DNA of 64,000 bases. It comes from Mucilaginibacter inviolabilis. Its GTDB lineage: Bacteria; Bacteroidota; Bacteroidia; Sphingobacteriales; Sphingobacteriaceae. The position numbers were made by a program, and so were the translations under genes. The notes beneath the pieces are model-generated. The model was not told where the DNA came from, made no database searches, and saw nothing but the letters and a program-made list of their open reading frames with translations. Positions 42,347 through 50,965 of this stretch are shown here, one piece after another. Numbering within the stretch: position 1 is the first letter of the stretch; each line of letters opens with the position of its first letter. The DNA is taken from NCBI RefSeq assembly GCF_011089895.1, contig NZ_JAANAT010000006.1:62001-126000 (forward strand), given 5' to 3'.

Positions 42347-42418
42347 AATATAAAAATTCACCAGTCGGTAAAAAGAGTCCTGCAAAGCTTTAATACCGGC
42401 GACTAAATAGATAAAAAC

Positions 42419-44791
42419 ATGCTTGTAGTAAAAAGAGACGGTAGAAAAGAGTCGGTAAAATTCGACAAGATCACAGCACGTATAGAAAAACTGTGCTATG
42501 GGTTTAACCTGGTTGACCCCATTGATGTGGCTAAAAAAGTAATTGAAGGTTTGTTTGACGGGGTTACTACGTCTGAGCTGGATAACCTGGCTGCAGAAAC
42601 GGCGGCATCATTAACCACCAAACACCCCGATTATGCATTGCTGGCATCTCGTATAGCGGTATCCAACCTGCATAAAAACACCATCAAATCGTTCTCTGAA
42701 ACCATGCGTTTACTGCATGAATATATTGATCCAAAAACCGGCAAAGATGCATCATTAATAGCTGATGATGTTTGGGAGGTTATCCAAGCCAATGCCGAGT
42801 TACTGGACAGTACCATTATTTACGACCGCGACTTTGGTTTTGATTACTTCGGTTTTAAAACTTTGGAGAAATCATACCTGTTAAAGATCAACGGTAAAAT
42901 TGCCGAGCGTCCGCAACACTTGTTCATGCGTGTATCGGTTGGTATCCACAAAAACGATATTGAAAGCGCCATTAAAACCTACCATTTAATGAGCGAGCGC
43001 TGGTTTACCCACGCTACCCCTACGCTGTTTAACGCAGGTACACCAAAACCACAAATGTCGTCATGCTTCCTGTTAACCATGAAAGATGACAGCATTGATG
43101 GTATTTATGATACTTTAAAGCAAACGGCTAAAATTTCGCAAAGCGCCGGTGGTATCGGTTTAAGCATCCACAATGTAAGGGCTACTGGCTCGTACATCAG
43201 CGGCACCAACGGTACCAGCAACGGTATTATCCCGATGCTGCGCGTGTTTAACGATACTGCCCGTTATGTTGACCAGGGTGGTGGCAAACGTAAAGGTGCC
43301 TTCGCTATTTACCTGGAACCATGGCATGCCGATATATTTGAATTCCTTGACCTGCGTAAAAACCACGGTAAGGAAGAAATGCGTGCCCGCGATTTGTTCT
43401 ATGCCCTTTGGGTATCTGACTTGTTTATGCAGCGTGTAGAGGCCAATGAAGACTGGAGTTTGTTCTGCCCGCATGAAGCACCGGGCCTGGCCGATTGCTT
43501 TGGCGATGAGTTTGTTGCCCTGTACACCCAATACGAAAAAGAAGGCCGTGCCCGTAAAGTGATCAAAGCACAGGAATTGTGGTTTGCCGTACTGGATGCC
43601 CAGGTGGAAACCGGTACACCATACCTGTTATATAAAGATGCGGCCAACGCAAAATCAAACCAGCAAAATTTAGGTACTATCAAAAGTTCAAACTTGTGTA
43701 CCGAAATTATGGAGTATACCGATGCCAATGAGATAGCCGTTTGTAACCTGGCTTCATTAGCATTGCCACGCTATATTATCAATGGCGAGTTTGATCACCA
43801 AAAATTATACGAAGTAACTTACCAGGCTACTTTGAACCTGAACCGCATCATCGACGGTAACTACTATCCTGTTGCCGAAGCAGAATACTCTAACCTGCGT
43901 CACCGCCCTATTGGTTTGGGTGTACAAGGTTTAGCCGATACTTTTATACAACTGCGCATGCCGTTTGAAAGCGACGAAGCAAAACAGTTGAATAAAGAGA
44001 TCTTCGAAACCATCTACTTCGCAGCTATGACAGCTTCAAAAGATCTGGCTATTGCCGAAGGTCCGTATGAAACTTTCAAAGGCTCACCACTGTCAAAAGG
44101 TAAATTCCAATTTGATCTGTGGAACGTAGAGCCTGCCAGCACCCGTTGGGATTGGAAAACCCTGCGTAAGGATGTGATGAAAAATGGTGTACGTAACTCT
44201 TTATTAGTTGCACCAATGCCAACTGCATCAACCTCACAAATATTAGGTAACAACGAGTGTTTTGAACCATATACTTCTAACATTTACACCCGCAGGGTAC
44301 TGAGCGGTGAGTTCATTGTGGTAAACAAATATTTGCTGCGCGATTTAGTAAACCTTGGTTTATGGAGCCCGGCTATGAAAGATAAGATCATCAGCGCCAA
44401 TGGATCTATCCAGGATATTGCCGAAATACCTGCCGATATCAAAGACCTGTACAAAACCGTTTGGGAAATCAAGATGCGTAACATCATTGATATGGCTGCC
44501 GATAGAGGCGCTTATGTTTGCCAGTCGCAATCATTAAACCTGTTCATCAACTCACCAAACGCGTCGAAACTGACTTCAATGCATTTCTATGCATGGAAAA
44601 AAGGTTTAAAAACCGGTATGTATTACCTCCGTACTCAAGCAGCGTCACAAGCGGTTAAGTTTACGGTTGAAAATCAGGGTGGTTCAAACATGGAACCTGT
44701 AATACCAGAAGTGGTTGCACAAATTGCCGATAACGTACCAGAAGGCCCAAGCTGCTCTATGGAAGAAGGCTGCGTAACCTGCTCTGCATAA
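42419..44791 (+). CDS. nrdA: Ribonucleotide reductase class I, large subunit
   Basis: 790 residues. N-terminal ATP-cone (about 1-90, VVKRDGRKESVKFDK) for allosteric control, then the catalytic barrel with FNAGTPKPQMSSCFL, NLCTEI and the conserved PTASTSQILGNNECFEPYTSN near 600. The C-terminus ends CVTCSA, the swinging Cys pair re-reduced by thioredoxin or glutaredoxin. It reduces NDPs to dNDPs with NrdB. Confidence 0.98.
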   Translation: MLVVKRDGRKESVKFDKITARIEKLCYGFNLVDPIDVAKKVIEGLFDGVTTSELDNLAAETAASLTTKHPDYALLASRIAVSNLHKNTIKSFSETMRLLHEYIDPKTGKDASLIADDVWEVIQANAELLDSTIIYDRDFGFDYFGFKTLEKSYLLKINGKIAERPQHLFMRVSVGIHKNDIESAIKTYHLMSERWFTHATPTLFNAGTPKPQMSSCFLLTMKDDSIDGIYDTLKQTAKISQSAGGIGLSIHNVRATGSYISGTNGTSNGIIPMLRVFNDTARYVDQGGGKRKGAFAIYLEPWHADIFEFLDLRKNHGKEEMRARDLFYALWVSDLFMQRVEANEDWSLFCPHEAPGLADCFGDEFVALYTQYEKEGRARKVIKAQELWFAVLDAQVETGTPYLLYKDAANAKSNQQNLGTIKSSNLCTEIMEYTDANEIAVCNLASLALPRYIINGEFDHQKLYEVTYQATLNLNRIIDGNYYPVAEAEYSNLRHRPIGLGVQGLADTFIQLRMPFESDEAKQLNKEIFETIYFAAMTASKDLAIAEGPYETFKGSPLSKGKFQFDLWNVEPASTRWDWKTLRKDVMKNGVRNSLLVAPMPTASTSQILGNNECFEPYTSNIYTRRVLSGEFIVVNKYLLRDLVNLGLWSPAMKDKIISANGSIQDIAEIPADIKDLYKTVWEIKMRNIIDMAADRGAYVCQSQSLNLFINSPNASKLTSMHFYAWKKGLKTGMYYLRTQAASQAVKFTVENQGGSNMEPVIPEVVAQIADNVPEGPSCSMEEGCVTCSA

Positions 44792-44800
44792 GTTTTAATT

Positions 44801-44951
44801 AGTCGATAGACGATAGTCCATGGACCATAGCCTTAACAGCTATAGTTCATGGACTTTTTTATTTAATGACACTGCTATTTTATTAGTGAACCTAACATTC
44901 GCTACTTTTGCAAATCAGATCTATGGTCTATCGACTATGGATCATGGACTA
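44801..44951. repeat. Permuted word repeat after nrdA
   Basis: Left part 44801-44830 reads TAGTCGATAGAC then TAGTCCATGGACCATAG in order; the right part 44921-44951, read as complement, has TAGTCCATGATCCA first and then TAGTCGATAGACCATAG. The same words appear with their order exchanged. A middle copy (CTATAGTTCATGGAC) lies near 44840. Confidence 0.8.
44903..44910 (+). promoter_or_regulatory. -7 box candidate for the CWC gene
   Basis: TACTTTTG fits TAnnTTTG, with a weak TTAG 16 bases upstream. Confidence 0.4.
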
Positions 44952-44956
44952 AATAA

Positions 44957-45163
44957 ATGACCAAACACGAGATCATCCGTTGCGAACGCTGTCAGGCACC
45001 TTTTGAATGTAAAGCCAATTCATTCAGTAAGTGCCAGTGCAGTACTGTGCAGCTCAGCCTCAACGAAGTGCAGTACGTAAGCGAACTCTATGACGGATGT
45101 TTGTGTGCCAGCTGCCTGCTCATCATTCAGCAGGAATACCGGGAGAGCATTGGCCTGGCGTAA
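44957..45163 (+). CDS. Cysteine-rich CWC-family small protein
   Basis: 68 residues with eight cysteines in the pattern CERCQAPFEC, KCQC, CLCASC. This matches the small Cys-rich CWC family, likely a metal-binding fold of unknown function. It follows nrdA but is set apart by the permuted repeat and has its own promoter-like box. Confidence 0.8.
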   Translation: MTKHEIIRCERCQAPFECKANSFSKCQCSTVQLSLNEVQYVSELYDGCLCASCLLIIQQEYRESIGLA

Positions 45164-45250
45164 AATCCAGTTTCGCATATCTCTCTAATTTTTATATCCT
45201 TTCCCTGTCTCCCCGTTTCATTACCATATATAATTATATGATATTTGGCC

Positions 45251-46207
45251 ATGTTCAAAAAGCAAACCCAAATTGAAAGTATCGTTCTGTTAAGAGGGAT
45301 AGCGGCTTTGGGAGTATGTTTTGTGCATTTTTATCTAACCAATGGGGTGCAGTATGGCCAATTGCTGACACAGCTGTTCTTTAGCGGACAATTGGGGGTA
45401 TCTATGTTTTTTGTTATTTCGGGCTTTGTGTTGCCTTACTCCTTAAGTCAAAAAAATTACACGATAAAAGCGTTTCCCAATTTCCTTTTAAAAAGAAGTA
45501 TCCGGATAGATCCACCTTATTGGGCAACCATCGGGTTATTATTTTTATTAGGGTGGGTACCCTGGCATCTGGATATCAACCGTTTGGTTTTACATGTTTT
45601 TTACCTGATACCTTTATTTAAAAACTACCAGTGGTACAACAACATCTTCTGGACGCTGTGCATCGAGTTTCAATATTACATTTTGCTAGGGCTATTCTTT
45701 CCCCTTCTTATGCGATTTAAAGCGCTGGTATCTATTCTGATATTCCTGCTGATAAGTTTAATATGCATGCTACTAAAAGTAAATATACGCGAACTGATAT
45801 TTACCTATTTGTATGATTTTGCGGCCGGTTACATTGTGTTTCAATACTTCATCAAAAAAATAAGCCTAAAAACAGCACTGATTTGCTTAATAGCATTTTG
45901 TGCCATCGTAGCTTTTAAGGTGTCTATATTAACCGGCTTCATTCCTGCAGTTACAGGTTTAACTATTCTTTTGCTCGATAAAAAGATACCAGCTTTACTT
46001 TTACTCTTAGGCAACATTTCCTATTCCCTGTATTTAACCCATACCATTATGATGCCTTTGTATTTGAGGTTTGCTAAAAGCTACGTGTCCAACCAGGCGT
46101 TTTTATGCGTAACCGCCATACTGCTCAGTATTATTTTCGCATATTTCTTTTATATCATCATTGAAAAACCAGCCTTGAAGTTATCTAAAAAGGTTGAGCT
46201 GAGTTAA
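45251..46207 (+). CDS. Acyltransferase 3 family membrane protein
   Basis: 318 residues from the ATG at 45251 (MFKKQTQIESIVLLRG); an in-frame TTG six bases upstream is less likely. About ten membrane helices, family His in LGVCFVHFYL, MFFVISGFVLPYSLS, and FWTLCIEFQYYILL. Probable O-acylation of a cell-surface sugar. It is a paralogue by family, not a recent copy, of the gene at 19609. Confidence 0.88.
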   Translation: MFKKQTQIESIVLLRGIAALGVCFVHFYLTNGVQYGQLLTQLFFSGQLGVSMFFVISGFVLPYSLSQKNYTIKAFPNFLLKRSIRIDPPYWATIGLLFLLGWVPWHLDINRLVLHVFYLIPLFKNYQWYNNIFWTLCIEFQYYILLGLFFPLLMRFKALVSILIFLLISLICMLLKVNIRELIFTYLYDFAAGYIVFQYFIKKISLKTALICLIAFCAIVAFKVSILTGFIPAVTGLTILLLDKKIPALLLLLGNISYSLYLTHTIMMPLYLRFAKSYVSNQAFLCVTAILLSIIFAYFFYIIIEKPALKLSKKVELS

Positions 46208-46241
46208 CGTACTTCATCTAAGCAGTATACATTATCGCCTC

Positions 46242-46262
46242 CCTATTAATCCTTTTCATTTT
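46242..46262 (+). promoter_or_regulatory. Shared upstream motif of mini-lipoprotein 1
   Basis: CCTATTAATCCTTTTCATTT plus one T, identical over 21 bases to 46712-46732, and exactly 60 bases before the ATG in both cases. Probably a promoter or activator site. Confidence 0.6.
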
Positions 46263-46321
46263 AATAGAGTCATATAGGTGTATGTCTTTAATTAGATAGG
46301 CAAACTTTAAATACGATCATC

Positions 46322-46450
46322 ATGAAAAAGAGATTTTTTGCATATATGCTTTTACTAGCAGCAATTGTATCAGTAACCTCGGGTTGCGTGGTACGCGAAG
46401 GTGGATACGGATATCACCACAGATATTATAACCATTACCGTGGTTATTAA
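46322..46450 (+). CDS. Mini-lipoprotein 1 (42 aa)
   Basis: Product starts MKKRFFAYMLLLAAIVSVTS with the lipobox ending SGC at Cys22, followed by VVREGGYGYHHRYYNHY..., a Tyr/His/Gly-rich tail of 20 residues. A processed form would be a lipid-anchored peptide in the envelope. A near copy follows at 46792, each with its own motif and terminator. Confidence 0.75.
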   Translation: MKKRFFAYMLLLAAIVSVTSGCVVREGGYGYHHRYYNHYRGY

Positions 46451-46493
46451 TGATTGAAGTTGTTTAAGTGAGTGAGTTTTGATAAATGATGAA

Positions 46494-46527
46494 AGAGCGG
46501 TACGTGAGTGTTACCGCTCTTTTTTTG
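46494..46527 (+). terminator. Terminator of mini-lipoprotein 1
   Basis: AGAGCGGTA pairs with TTACCGCTCT, then a T7 run. Confidence 0.85.
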
Positions 46528-46561
46528 TTGAAAAAAATAACAACCTGTTATTTAAACCGGA

Positions 46562-46660
46562 GGGAGAAACTATCTCTTGAGCGATAGCGAAAAATCTTTT
46601 GCACAAACCCTCAACTTTCCGGCCGTAGAAGATTTCTCCTCGTACCTCGTTCGAAATGAC
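46562..46660. repeat. GTCAT...ATGAC dispersed element, copy 7, left end lost
   Basis: Right part CGTACCTCGTTCGAAATGAC is standard; the left begins at GGAGAAACTATCTCTTGAGC without the GTCAT end. It separates the two mini-lipoprotein units. Confidence 0.7.
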
Positions 46661-46711
46661 ATTCTTTTTGATATGTCATACCAATACCATTCCTCTGCTA
46701 CCCTATACCCT

Positions 46712-46732
46712 CCTATTAATCCTTTTCATTTT
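46712..46732 (+). promoter_or_regulatory. Shared upstream motif of mini-lipoprotein 2
   Basis: Second copy of the 21-base motif at 46242-46262, 60 bases before the ATG at 46792. Confidence 0.6.
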
Positions 46733-46791
46733 GCTGCTGTCAAACTTGTATAATGCCTGTTAGTTAGACAGCCACATTAATAATTATCACC

Positions 46792-46965
46792 ATGAAAAAG
46801 AAATTGTTTGCATATATGTTAGCATTAACAGCAATAGTATCAGTAACCTCGGGTTGCATGGTACGTGAAGGATACGGCAACCGCAGATACCATCATGACC
46901 GGTATTATAATAACGGTTACGACAATGGTTATAACCGCGGCGATCATCATGATCGTGGTTATTAA
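46792..46965 (+). CDS. Mini-lipoprotein 2 (57 aa)
   Basis: Product starts MKKKLFAYMLALTAIVSVTS, lipobox SGC with Cys22, then a Tyr/Asn/His/Asp/Gly-rich tail ending DHHDRGY. It is a longer paralogue of mini-lipoprotein 1; the first 26 residues differ at only six positions. His/Asp content suggests possible metal binding, which is inference. Confidence 0.78.
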   Translation: MKKKLFAYMLALTAIVSVTSGCMVREGYGNRRYHHDRYYNNGYDNGYNRGDHHDRGY

Positions 46966-47007
46966 AAAAAGTGCTAAAGGTGAGTTTGTTTTGATTAATG
47001 ATGGAAA

Positions 47008-47037
47008 GGGCGGTGAGTAATCACCGCTCTTTTTTTC
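47008..47037 (+). terminator. Terminator of mini-lipoprotein 2
   Basis: GGGCGGTGA pairs with TCACCGCTC, then a T7 run; similar in layout to the terminator of unit 1. Confidence 0.85.
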
Positions 47038-47042
47038 TTTGA

Positions 47043-48248
47043 TTATTGTTGCAAAACGGTAATACCATCCATGGTTTGCATACGTGCCACCATGCCCCAG
47101 CCATAAAAATAGTTGGATACCCCAATGATCAGTTCATTATCCCCGGCCTTCAACGGGATATCAAAGGATGAATTGGCAATATCCAGCCTGCCATCGGGGT
47201 ATTTTCTGATGGGTTGCGGGTATTGGTTCTTATCTACATAAAGTAATCCGCGGTTAATAAATACATATACCTCGTTGCTAAAACCCAGCTGAATTCTGGC
47301 GGTTTGCTCTTTGGCGGAGTGTATGGTAGTTTTAAGCCATACGTATCTATTCTTGCTCTGAACGCCGCTACCCCTGTTTTCCATCCCTCCGTATACGCGA
47401 CTTAGGTTGATCAAGCCCCGGCGCTCGGCCAAAATAGGTTTCCATTTAGTGGTATCCGTTGGCAGATCTTTAATGATGAGCTCCCGCCCGCTTTCCAGGA
47501 ATTGAGAAGCCGATACATCCCAGCGACGGATATAGTTGATATCATGATTGGTCAGGTCTGCCCCTTCTTCGGGTGATAGGCTTTCGGTTTCATTCGGTTT
47601 TACAGTAAGGTTAGCAAAGTAACCAGGCCCGTCAAAAGCAATTGTTCCGGCATGGCTCTCCCCTTCCAAACGCGGAATGAACAGCACCGGCCGTTCCATG
47701 TTATTCAGATAAACCTTCATTTGCAGCCCTGATATCACCAGTTTAAAGTGGTTCCAGTCGTCGTTACGGATAGGTGCTGGCCCCTGGAACTGATCATATA
47801 TGTTCCACATGTTTATACCATGCAGTATAGGCGCGTACTGTATAGCACTATTGCGCTGTTCGCTTTCATCGGGCTGGGTACGTAAATAAACAATTTCGCT
47901 TTCGCTGGGGCTTTGCTGCCTGAAATATACACTCATGAATGAAGGACGACTGCCATCAACAGGTTGCGTATCAAATTCAATAGTACCATTAGTAAAATTA
48001 AAATCCTTTAATATCACCTGGTGGCTACCGCCCTTGCCCCGTACTATTTTCATGGCTTTTACATTTTTGTAGGTCAAAAATTCGGCATGCTGCTTAGTGG
48101 TATCCCAACGGCTTGCTTCAAAGGGAATTGGTAGAGCTTTACCCTTGCCGGTTTTTACCTGGGCTATACCTGCAGTATTTAACAGAAACAGACATAGCAT
48201 ACTTGTAATTAATGGTTTAATTTTGTGTTGGTTAAGTTTATTTTTCAT
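47043..48248 (-). CDS. Secreted LamG/DUF1080-like protein
   Basis: 401 residues. Signal peptide to about residue 30 (SMLCLFLLNTAGIAQ). About 40-205 resembles the concanavalin-like fold of 3-keto-disaccharide hydrolase relatives: NFTNGTIEFDTQPVDGSRPSF..., WNHFKLVISGLQMKVYLNNM, GTIAFDGPGYFANLTVKP. The rest (about 230-400) looks like a second beta-sandwich ending in WGMVARMQTMDGITVLQQ. Periplasmic or surface binding of glycans is plausible but not shown. Divergent from the regulator-like gene at 48336, which has the same kind of C-terminal domain. Confidence 0.75.
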   Translation of the reverse strand: MKNKLNQHKIKPLITSMLCLFLLNTAGIAQVKTGKGKALPIPFEASRWDTTKQHAEFLTYKNVKAMKIVRGKGGSHQVILKDFNFTNGTIEFDTQPVDGSRPSFMSVYFRQQSPSESEIVYLRTQPDESEQRNSAIQYAPILHGINMWNIYDQFQGPAPIRNDDWNHFKLVISGLQMKVYLNNMERPVLFIPRLEGESHAGTIAFDGPGYFANLTVKPNETESLSPEEGADLTNHDINYIRRWDVSASQFLESGRELIIKDLPTDTTKWKPILAERRGLINLSRVYGGMENRGSGVQSKNRYVWLKTTIHSAKEQTARIQLGFSNEVYVFINRGLLYVDKNQYPQPIRKYPDGRLDIANSSFDIPLKAGDNELIIGVSNYFYGWGMVARMQTMDGITVLQQ

Positions 48249-48335
48249 CTTTATGAGTATTTTAGCTAAAGGTGAAATTGTATTGGCGTAATGCCATATT
48301 CAAATACATTCAATCGCGTTCACGGGTCATAAACC

Positions 48336-49613
48336 ATGCAGGAAGAGGCTTCATATATTAATATTTGGTGCAAAACGGTAGAAAAATCGCTGGATTGGGG
48401 CGAAGGCTCGTCCTGGAGCGATCATGATTTTGAAAAACTGGGTGAGCTTATATTTCAGAAAACCGGCACCCTGCTAAGCATCACTACCCTCAAACGTATT
48501 TGGGGGCGGGTTAAATACAATAGTTCGCCCACCATAGCCACGTTAAATACTATGGCACGCTTTGCGGGATCTGAGGACTGGCGAACCTATAAAAAAGCCA
48601 CACCAATCAATCCAATATGTCATAAGCAACCCGTTACCCCAGTTGGCGCCAAACAAAAAAAGTATGTTATAGCCACACTCGCAGCAGCTTTAGTTATTGT
48701 AGCGTTAGGTGTTTTAGCAGCCTGGAACACCAATCCTAAAAAAACAGTCAAAGCCAATTTAAACGGCGTGGTTAAGTTTTCGAGCAGAAAGGTGACCGAT
48801 GGCCTGCCCAATTCTGTTGTATTTGATTATGACGCGTCGGCATTAAATATAGATAGCGTAACCCTGCAGCAAAGCTGGGATCCGTCGCGGGTAGAAAGAT
48901 TGGCTAGCAGCGGTAGGCAGCATACTTCTATTTATTATTATCCGGGTTATTTTACAGCAAAGCTGATAGCTAACGGGCAGGTAAAAAAAGAAAGCCCGGT
49001 ATTCATTAAAACCCATGGATGGACCGGCATTATCAGAAGAAACAACTCCCCTATTTACCTGGCCGATAAGGATATCCATCAACCCGGGGGCTTGGGTCTG
49101 GATAGTAAAACCCTGGCCTTAAAGTTATCATCCCCCGTATTTAATGGTCAATGGCTCAGTTTTTATAATGTACGGGAATTTGACGGACTGGAGGGCGGTA
49201 ATTTTACTTTCGAAACCACGCTACGTAATACCTCAAGGGCCGATGAATCATCCTGCCGTAAATTGATCCTGTATATTTTAGGTAAACAAAACGCCATCAT
49301 TATTCCCCTGGCCGATAAAGGCTGCATTTCTGATTTGAATATATATACCTCATCCGACTGGGTATCCGGTAAAGATAATGACCTGAGTGCCTTTGGCTGC
49401 GATTTCAGCCAATTCCAAAAACTCAAATGCGAGGTTAAGGACATGACATTAAGCGTTTACCTGAACAACAAGCTCATCTTTACAAAACCCATCAGCCAAA
49501 CCATTACCCAAATTGCGGGCATCTGTATTGCCTTTGAAGGATCTGGGGAGATAAAAGACGTGAAACTGGGAAATAAGACCAGGACGGTGTTAGATGACCA
49601 TTTTGGAGAGTAA
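48336..49613 (+). CDS. Probable transmembrane one-component regulator with LamG-like sensor
   Basis: 425 residues. N-terminal about 1-90 is a cytosolic domain with a conserved pattern (GSSWSDHDFEKLGELIFQ, ISITTLKRIWGR, TLNTMARFAGS) that resembles DNA-binding heads of Bacteroidota regulators. One membrane helix follows (about 107-128, VIATLAAALVIVALGVLAAW). About 245-425 is an extracytoplasmic LamG-like sandwich (FKLKCEVKDMTLSVYLNNKL in type; GICIAFEGSGEIKDVKL). The matching C-terminal fold in the divergent neighbour suggests a shared ligand. Role as regulator is inference. Confidence 0.6.
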   Translation: MQEEASYINIWCKTVEKSLDWGEGSSWSDHDFEKLGELIFQKTGTLLSITTLKRIWGRVKYNSSPTIATLNTMARFAGSEDWRTYKKATPINPICHKQPVTPVGAKQKKYVIATLAAALVIVALGVLAAWNTNPKKTVKANLNGVVKFSSRKVTDGLPNSVVFDYDASALNIDSVTLQQSWDPSRVERLASSGRQHTSIYYYPGYFTAKLIANGQVKKESPVFIKTHGWTGIIRRNNSPIYLADKDIHQPGGLGLDSKTLALKLSSPVFNGQWLSFYNVREFDGLEGGNFTFETTLRNTSRADESSCRKLILYILGKQNAIIIPLADKGCISDLNIYTSSDWVSGKDNDLSAFGCDFSQFQKLKCEVKDMTLSVYLNNKLIFTKPISQTITQIAGICIAFEGSGEIKDVKLGNKTRTVLDDHFGE

Positions 49614-49640
49614 TATCTGGTGATATCCAACACTATTAAG

Positions 49641-49750
49641 CCAGTGGTCGGTGTTATCACCGCACCACGTTGTGATCAAACTACATCATTACAAGATCTT
49701 CTTTAAGCTAATAATACAATGGTGCGGTGATAACACCGACCATAGGCTTG
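49641..49750. repeat. GGTGTTATCACC dispersed hairpin pair, copy 1
   Basis: 49646-49667 and 49720-49741 are exact 22-base complements (GGTCGGTGTTATCACCGCAC...), extended by AAGCC on the outside. Each arm is itself a small palindrome (GGTG-TTAT-CACC). It lies downstream of the regulator gene, ahead of rpsL. Confidence 0.8.
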
Positions 49751-49860
49751 AATACCTTAATACTGAAATTATTAGCAAAAAATTCCACCTAAAAATCTCA
49801 CTCTCGCACCCCGCACCCGCACCCACTCAACCTATTACAAAAACTTTTTTATACAACCCC

Positions 49861-49890
49861 TTGAAAATCAAAAAATAGTAGCTACCTTTG
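49861..49890 (+). promoter_or_regulatory. Promoter of the rpsL-rpsG-fusA-rpsJ unit
   Basis: TTG at 49861-49863, 19 bases, TACCTTTG at 49883-49890: a full Bacteroidota consensus promoter, 45 bases before the rpsL ATG. Confidence 0.85.
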
Positions 49891-49935
49891 CAGTCCTTAA
49901 AATAAGGATAAAACTGTAAATACAAAAAAGGAAAA

Positions 49936-50349
49936 ATGCCTACTATTCAGCAATTAGTTAGAAAAGGTAGAGTAGCTCTGGTTGACAAGAGTAAGTCACC
50001 AGCGTTGGACAGCTGTCCACAGCGAAGAGGCGTATGCACCCGTGTGTATACCACTACCCCTAAGAAACCAAACTCAGCAATGCGTAAAGTTGCCCGTGTG
50101 CGCTTAACCAATGGTAAAGAAGTAAATGCTTACATCCCAGGTGAAGGTCACAACTTGCAGGAGCACTCTATCGTGTTGATCCGCGGTGGTCGTGTTAAGG
50201 ATTTACCAGGTGTACGTTACCACATCATCCGTGGTGCATTAGATACATCAGGTGTAGCCGGTCGTAACCAACGTCGTTCTAAATATGGTACTAAACGCCC
50301 TAAACCAGGTCAAGCTGCTGCAGCGCCTGCAAAAGGTAAAAAGAAATAA
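49936..50349 (+). CDS. rpsL: 30S ribosomal protein S12
   Basis: 137 residues, including a C-terminal Lys/Ala-rich tail (AAAAPAKGKKK in type). TTPKKPNSAMRKVARVRL and GGRVKDLPGVRYHIIRG are standard; Lys43/44 and Lys88 are unchanged, so no streptomycin-resistance substitution is present at these sites. It sits in the decoding centre of the small subunit. First gene of the str unit. Confidence 0.98.
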   Translation: MPTIQQLVRKGRVALVDKSKSPALDSCPQRRGVCTRVYTTTPKKPNSAMRKVARVRLTNGKEVNAYIPGEGHNLQEHSIVLIRGGRVKDLPGVRYHIIRGALDTSGVAGRNQRRSKYGTKRPKPGQAAAAPAKGKKK

Positions 50350-50368
50350 TTAAGGAGGATAGATAGCA

Positions 50369-50836
50369 ATGAGAAAGTCAAAACCAAAAAAGAGAATTAT
50401 CCTTCCTGATCCAAGGTTCAATGATACCCTGGTAACAAGGTTTGTAAATAACATGATGTATGATGGTAAAAAATCTACCGCGTACTCTATATTCTACAAC
50501 GCAGTTGACATCGTTGAGAAAAAAACCAGCGAAAATGGTTTAGAGACCTGGAAAAAGGCTTTAAACAATGTAATGCCTGCTGTTGAAGTAAAAAGCCGCC
50601 GTGTAGGTGGTGCTAACTTCCAGGTGCCAACCGAAGTTCGTCCGGAGCGTAAAATCGCTTTAGGTATGAAATGGTTGATCAGCTATGCCCGTCGTCGTGG
50701 TGAAAAAACCATGATGGAGAAATTAGCCGGTGAGATCATTTCAGCAGCTAAAGGTGAAGGTGCAGCAGTGAAGAAAAAAGAAGATACGCACAAAATGGCT
50801 GAAGCTAACAAAGCGTTCTCACACTTCAGATTCTAA
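50369..50836 (+). CDS. rpsG: 30S ribosomal protein S7
   Basis: 155 residues. MRKSKPKKRIILPDPRFNDTLVTRF and VGGANFQVPTEVRPERK are typical S7. It nucleates assembly of the 30S head and contacts the E-site tRNA. 19 bases after rpsL with an AGGAGG-like GGAGG at 50354. Confidence 0.98.
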   Translation: MRKSKPKKRIILPDPRFNDTLVTRFVNNMMYDGKKSTAYSIFYNAVDIVEKKTSENGLETWKKALNNVMPAVEVKSRRVGGANFQVPTEVRPERKIALGMKWLISYARRRGEKTMMEKLAGEIISAAKGEGAAVKKKEDTHKMAEANKAFSHFRF

Positions 50837-50837
50837 T

Positions 50838-50964
50838 TAGTGAATTATTGAATTAGTGAATTATTGATTTGGTAACATCATGCTAATCAATAATTCATTA
50901 CTTCGCAGATTCAATGAACATTTAAATATTCATTAATTCAATAATTCGATAACTCAATAATTAA
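50838..50964. repeat. Iterated word repeat inside the str operon (rpsG-fusA)
   Basis: 50838-50868 iterates TAGTGAATTATTGAATTAGT; 50891-50964 carries the complementary word many times (CAATAATTCATTAC, ATTCAATAATTCGATAACTC). The arms could fold into a long imperfect stem between two essential cotranscribed genes. Confidence 0.8.
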
Positions 50965-50965
50965 A

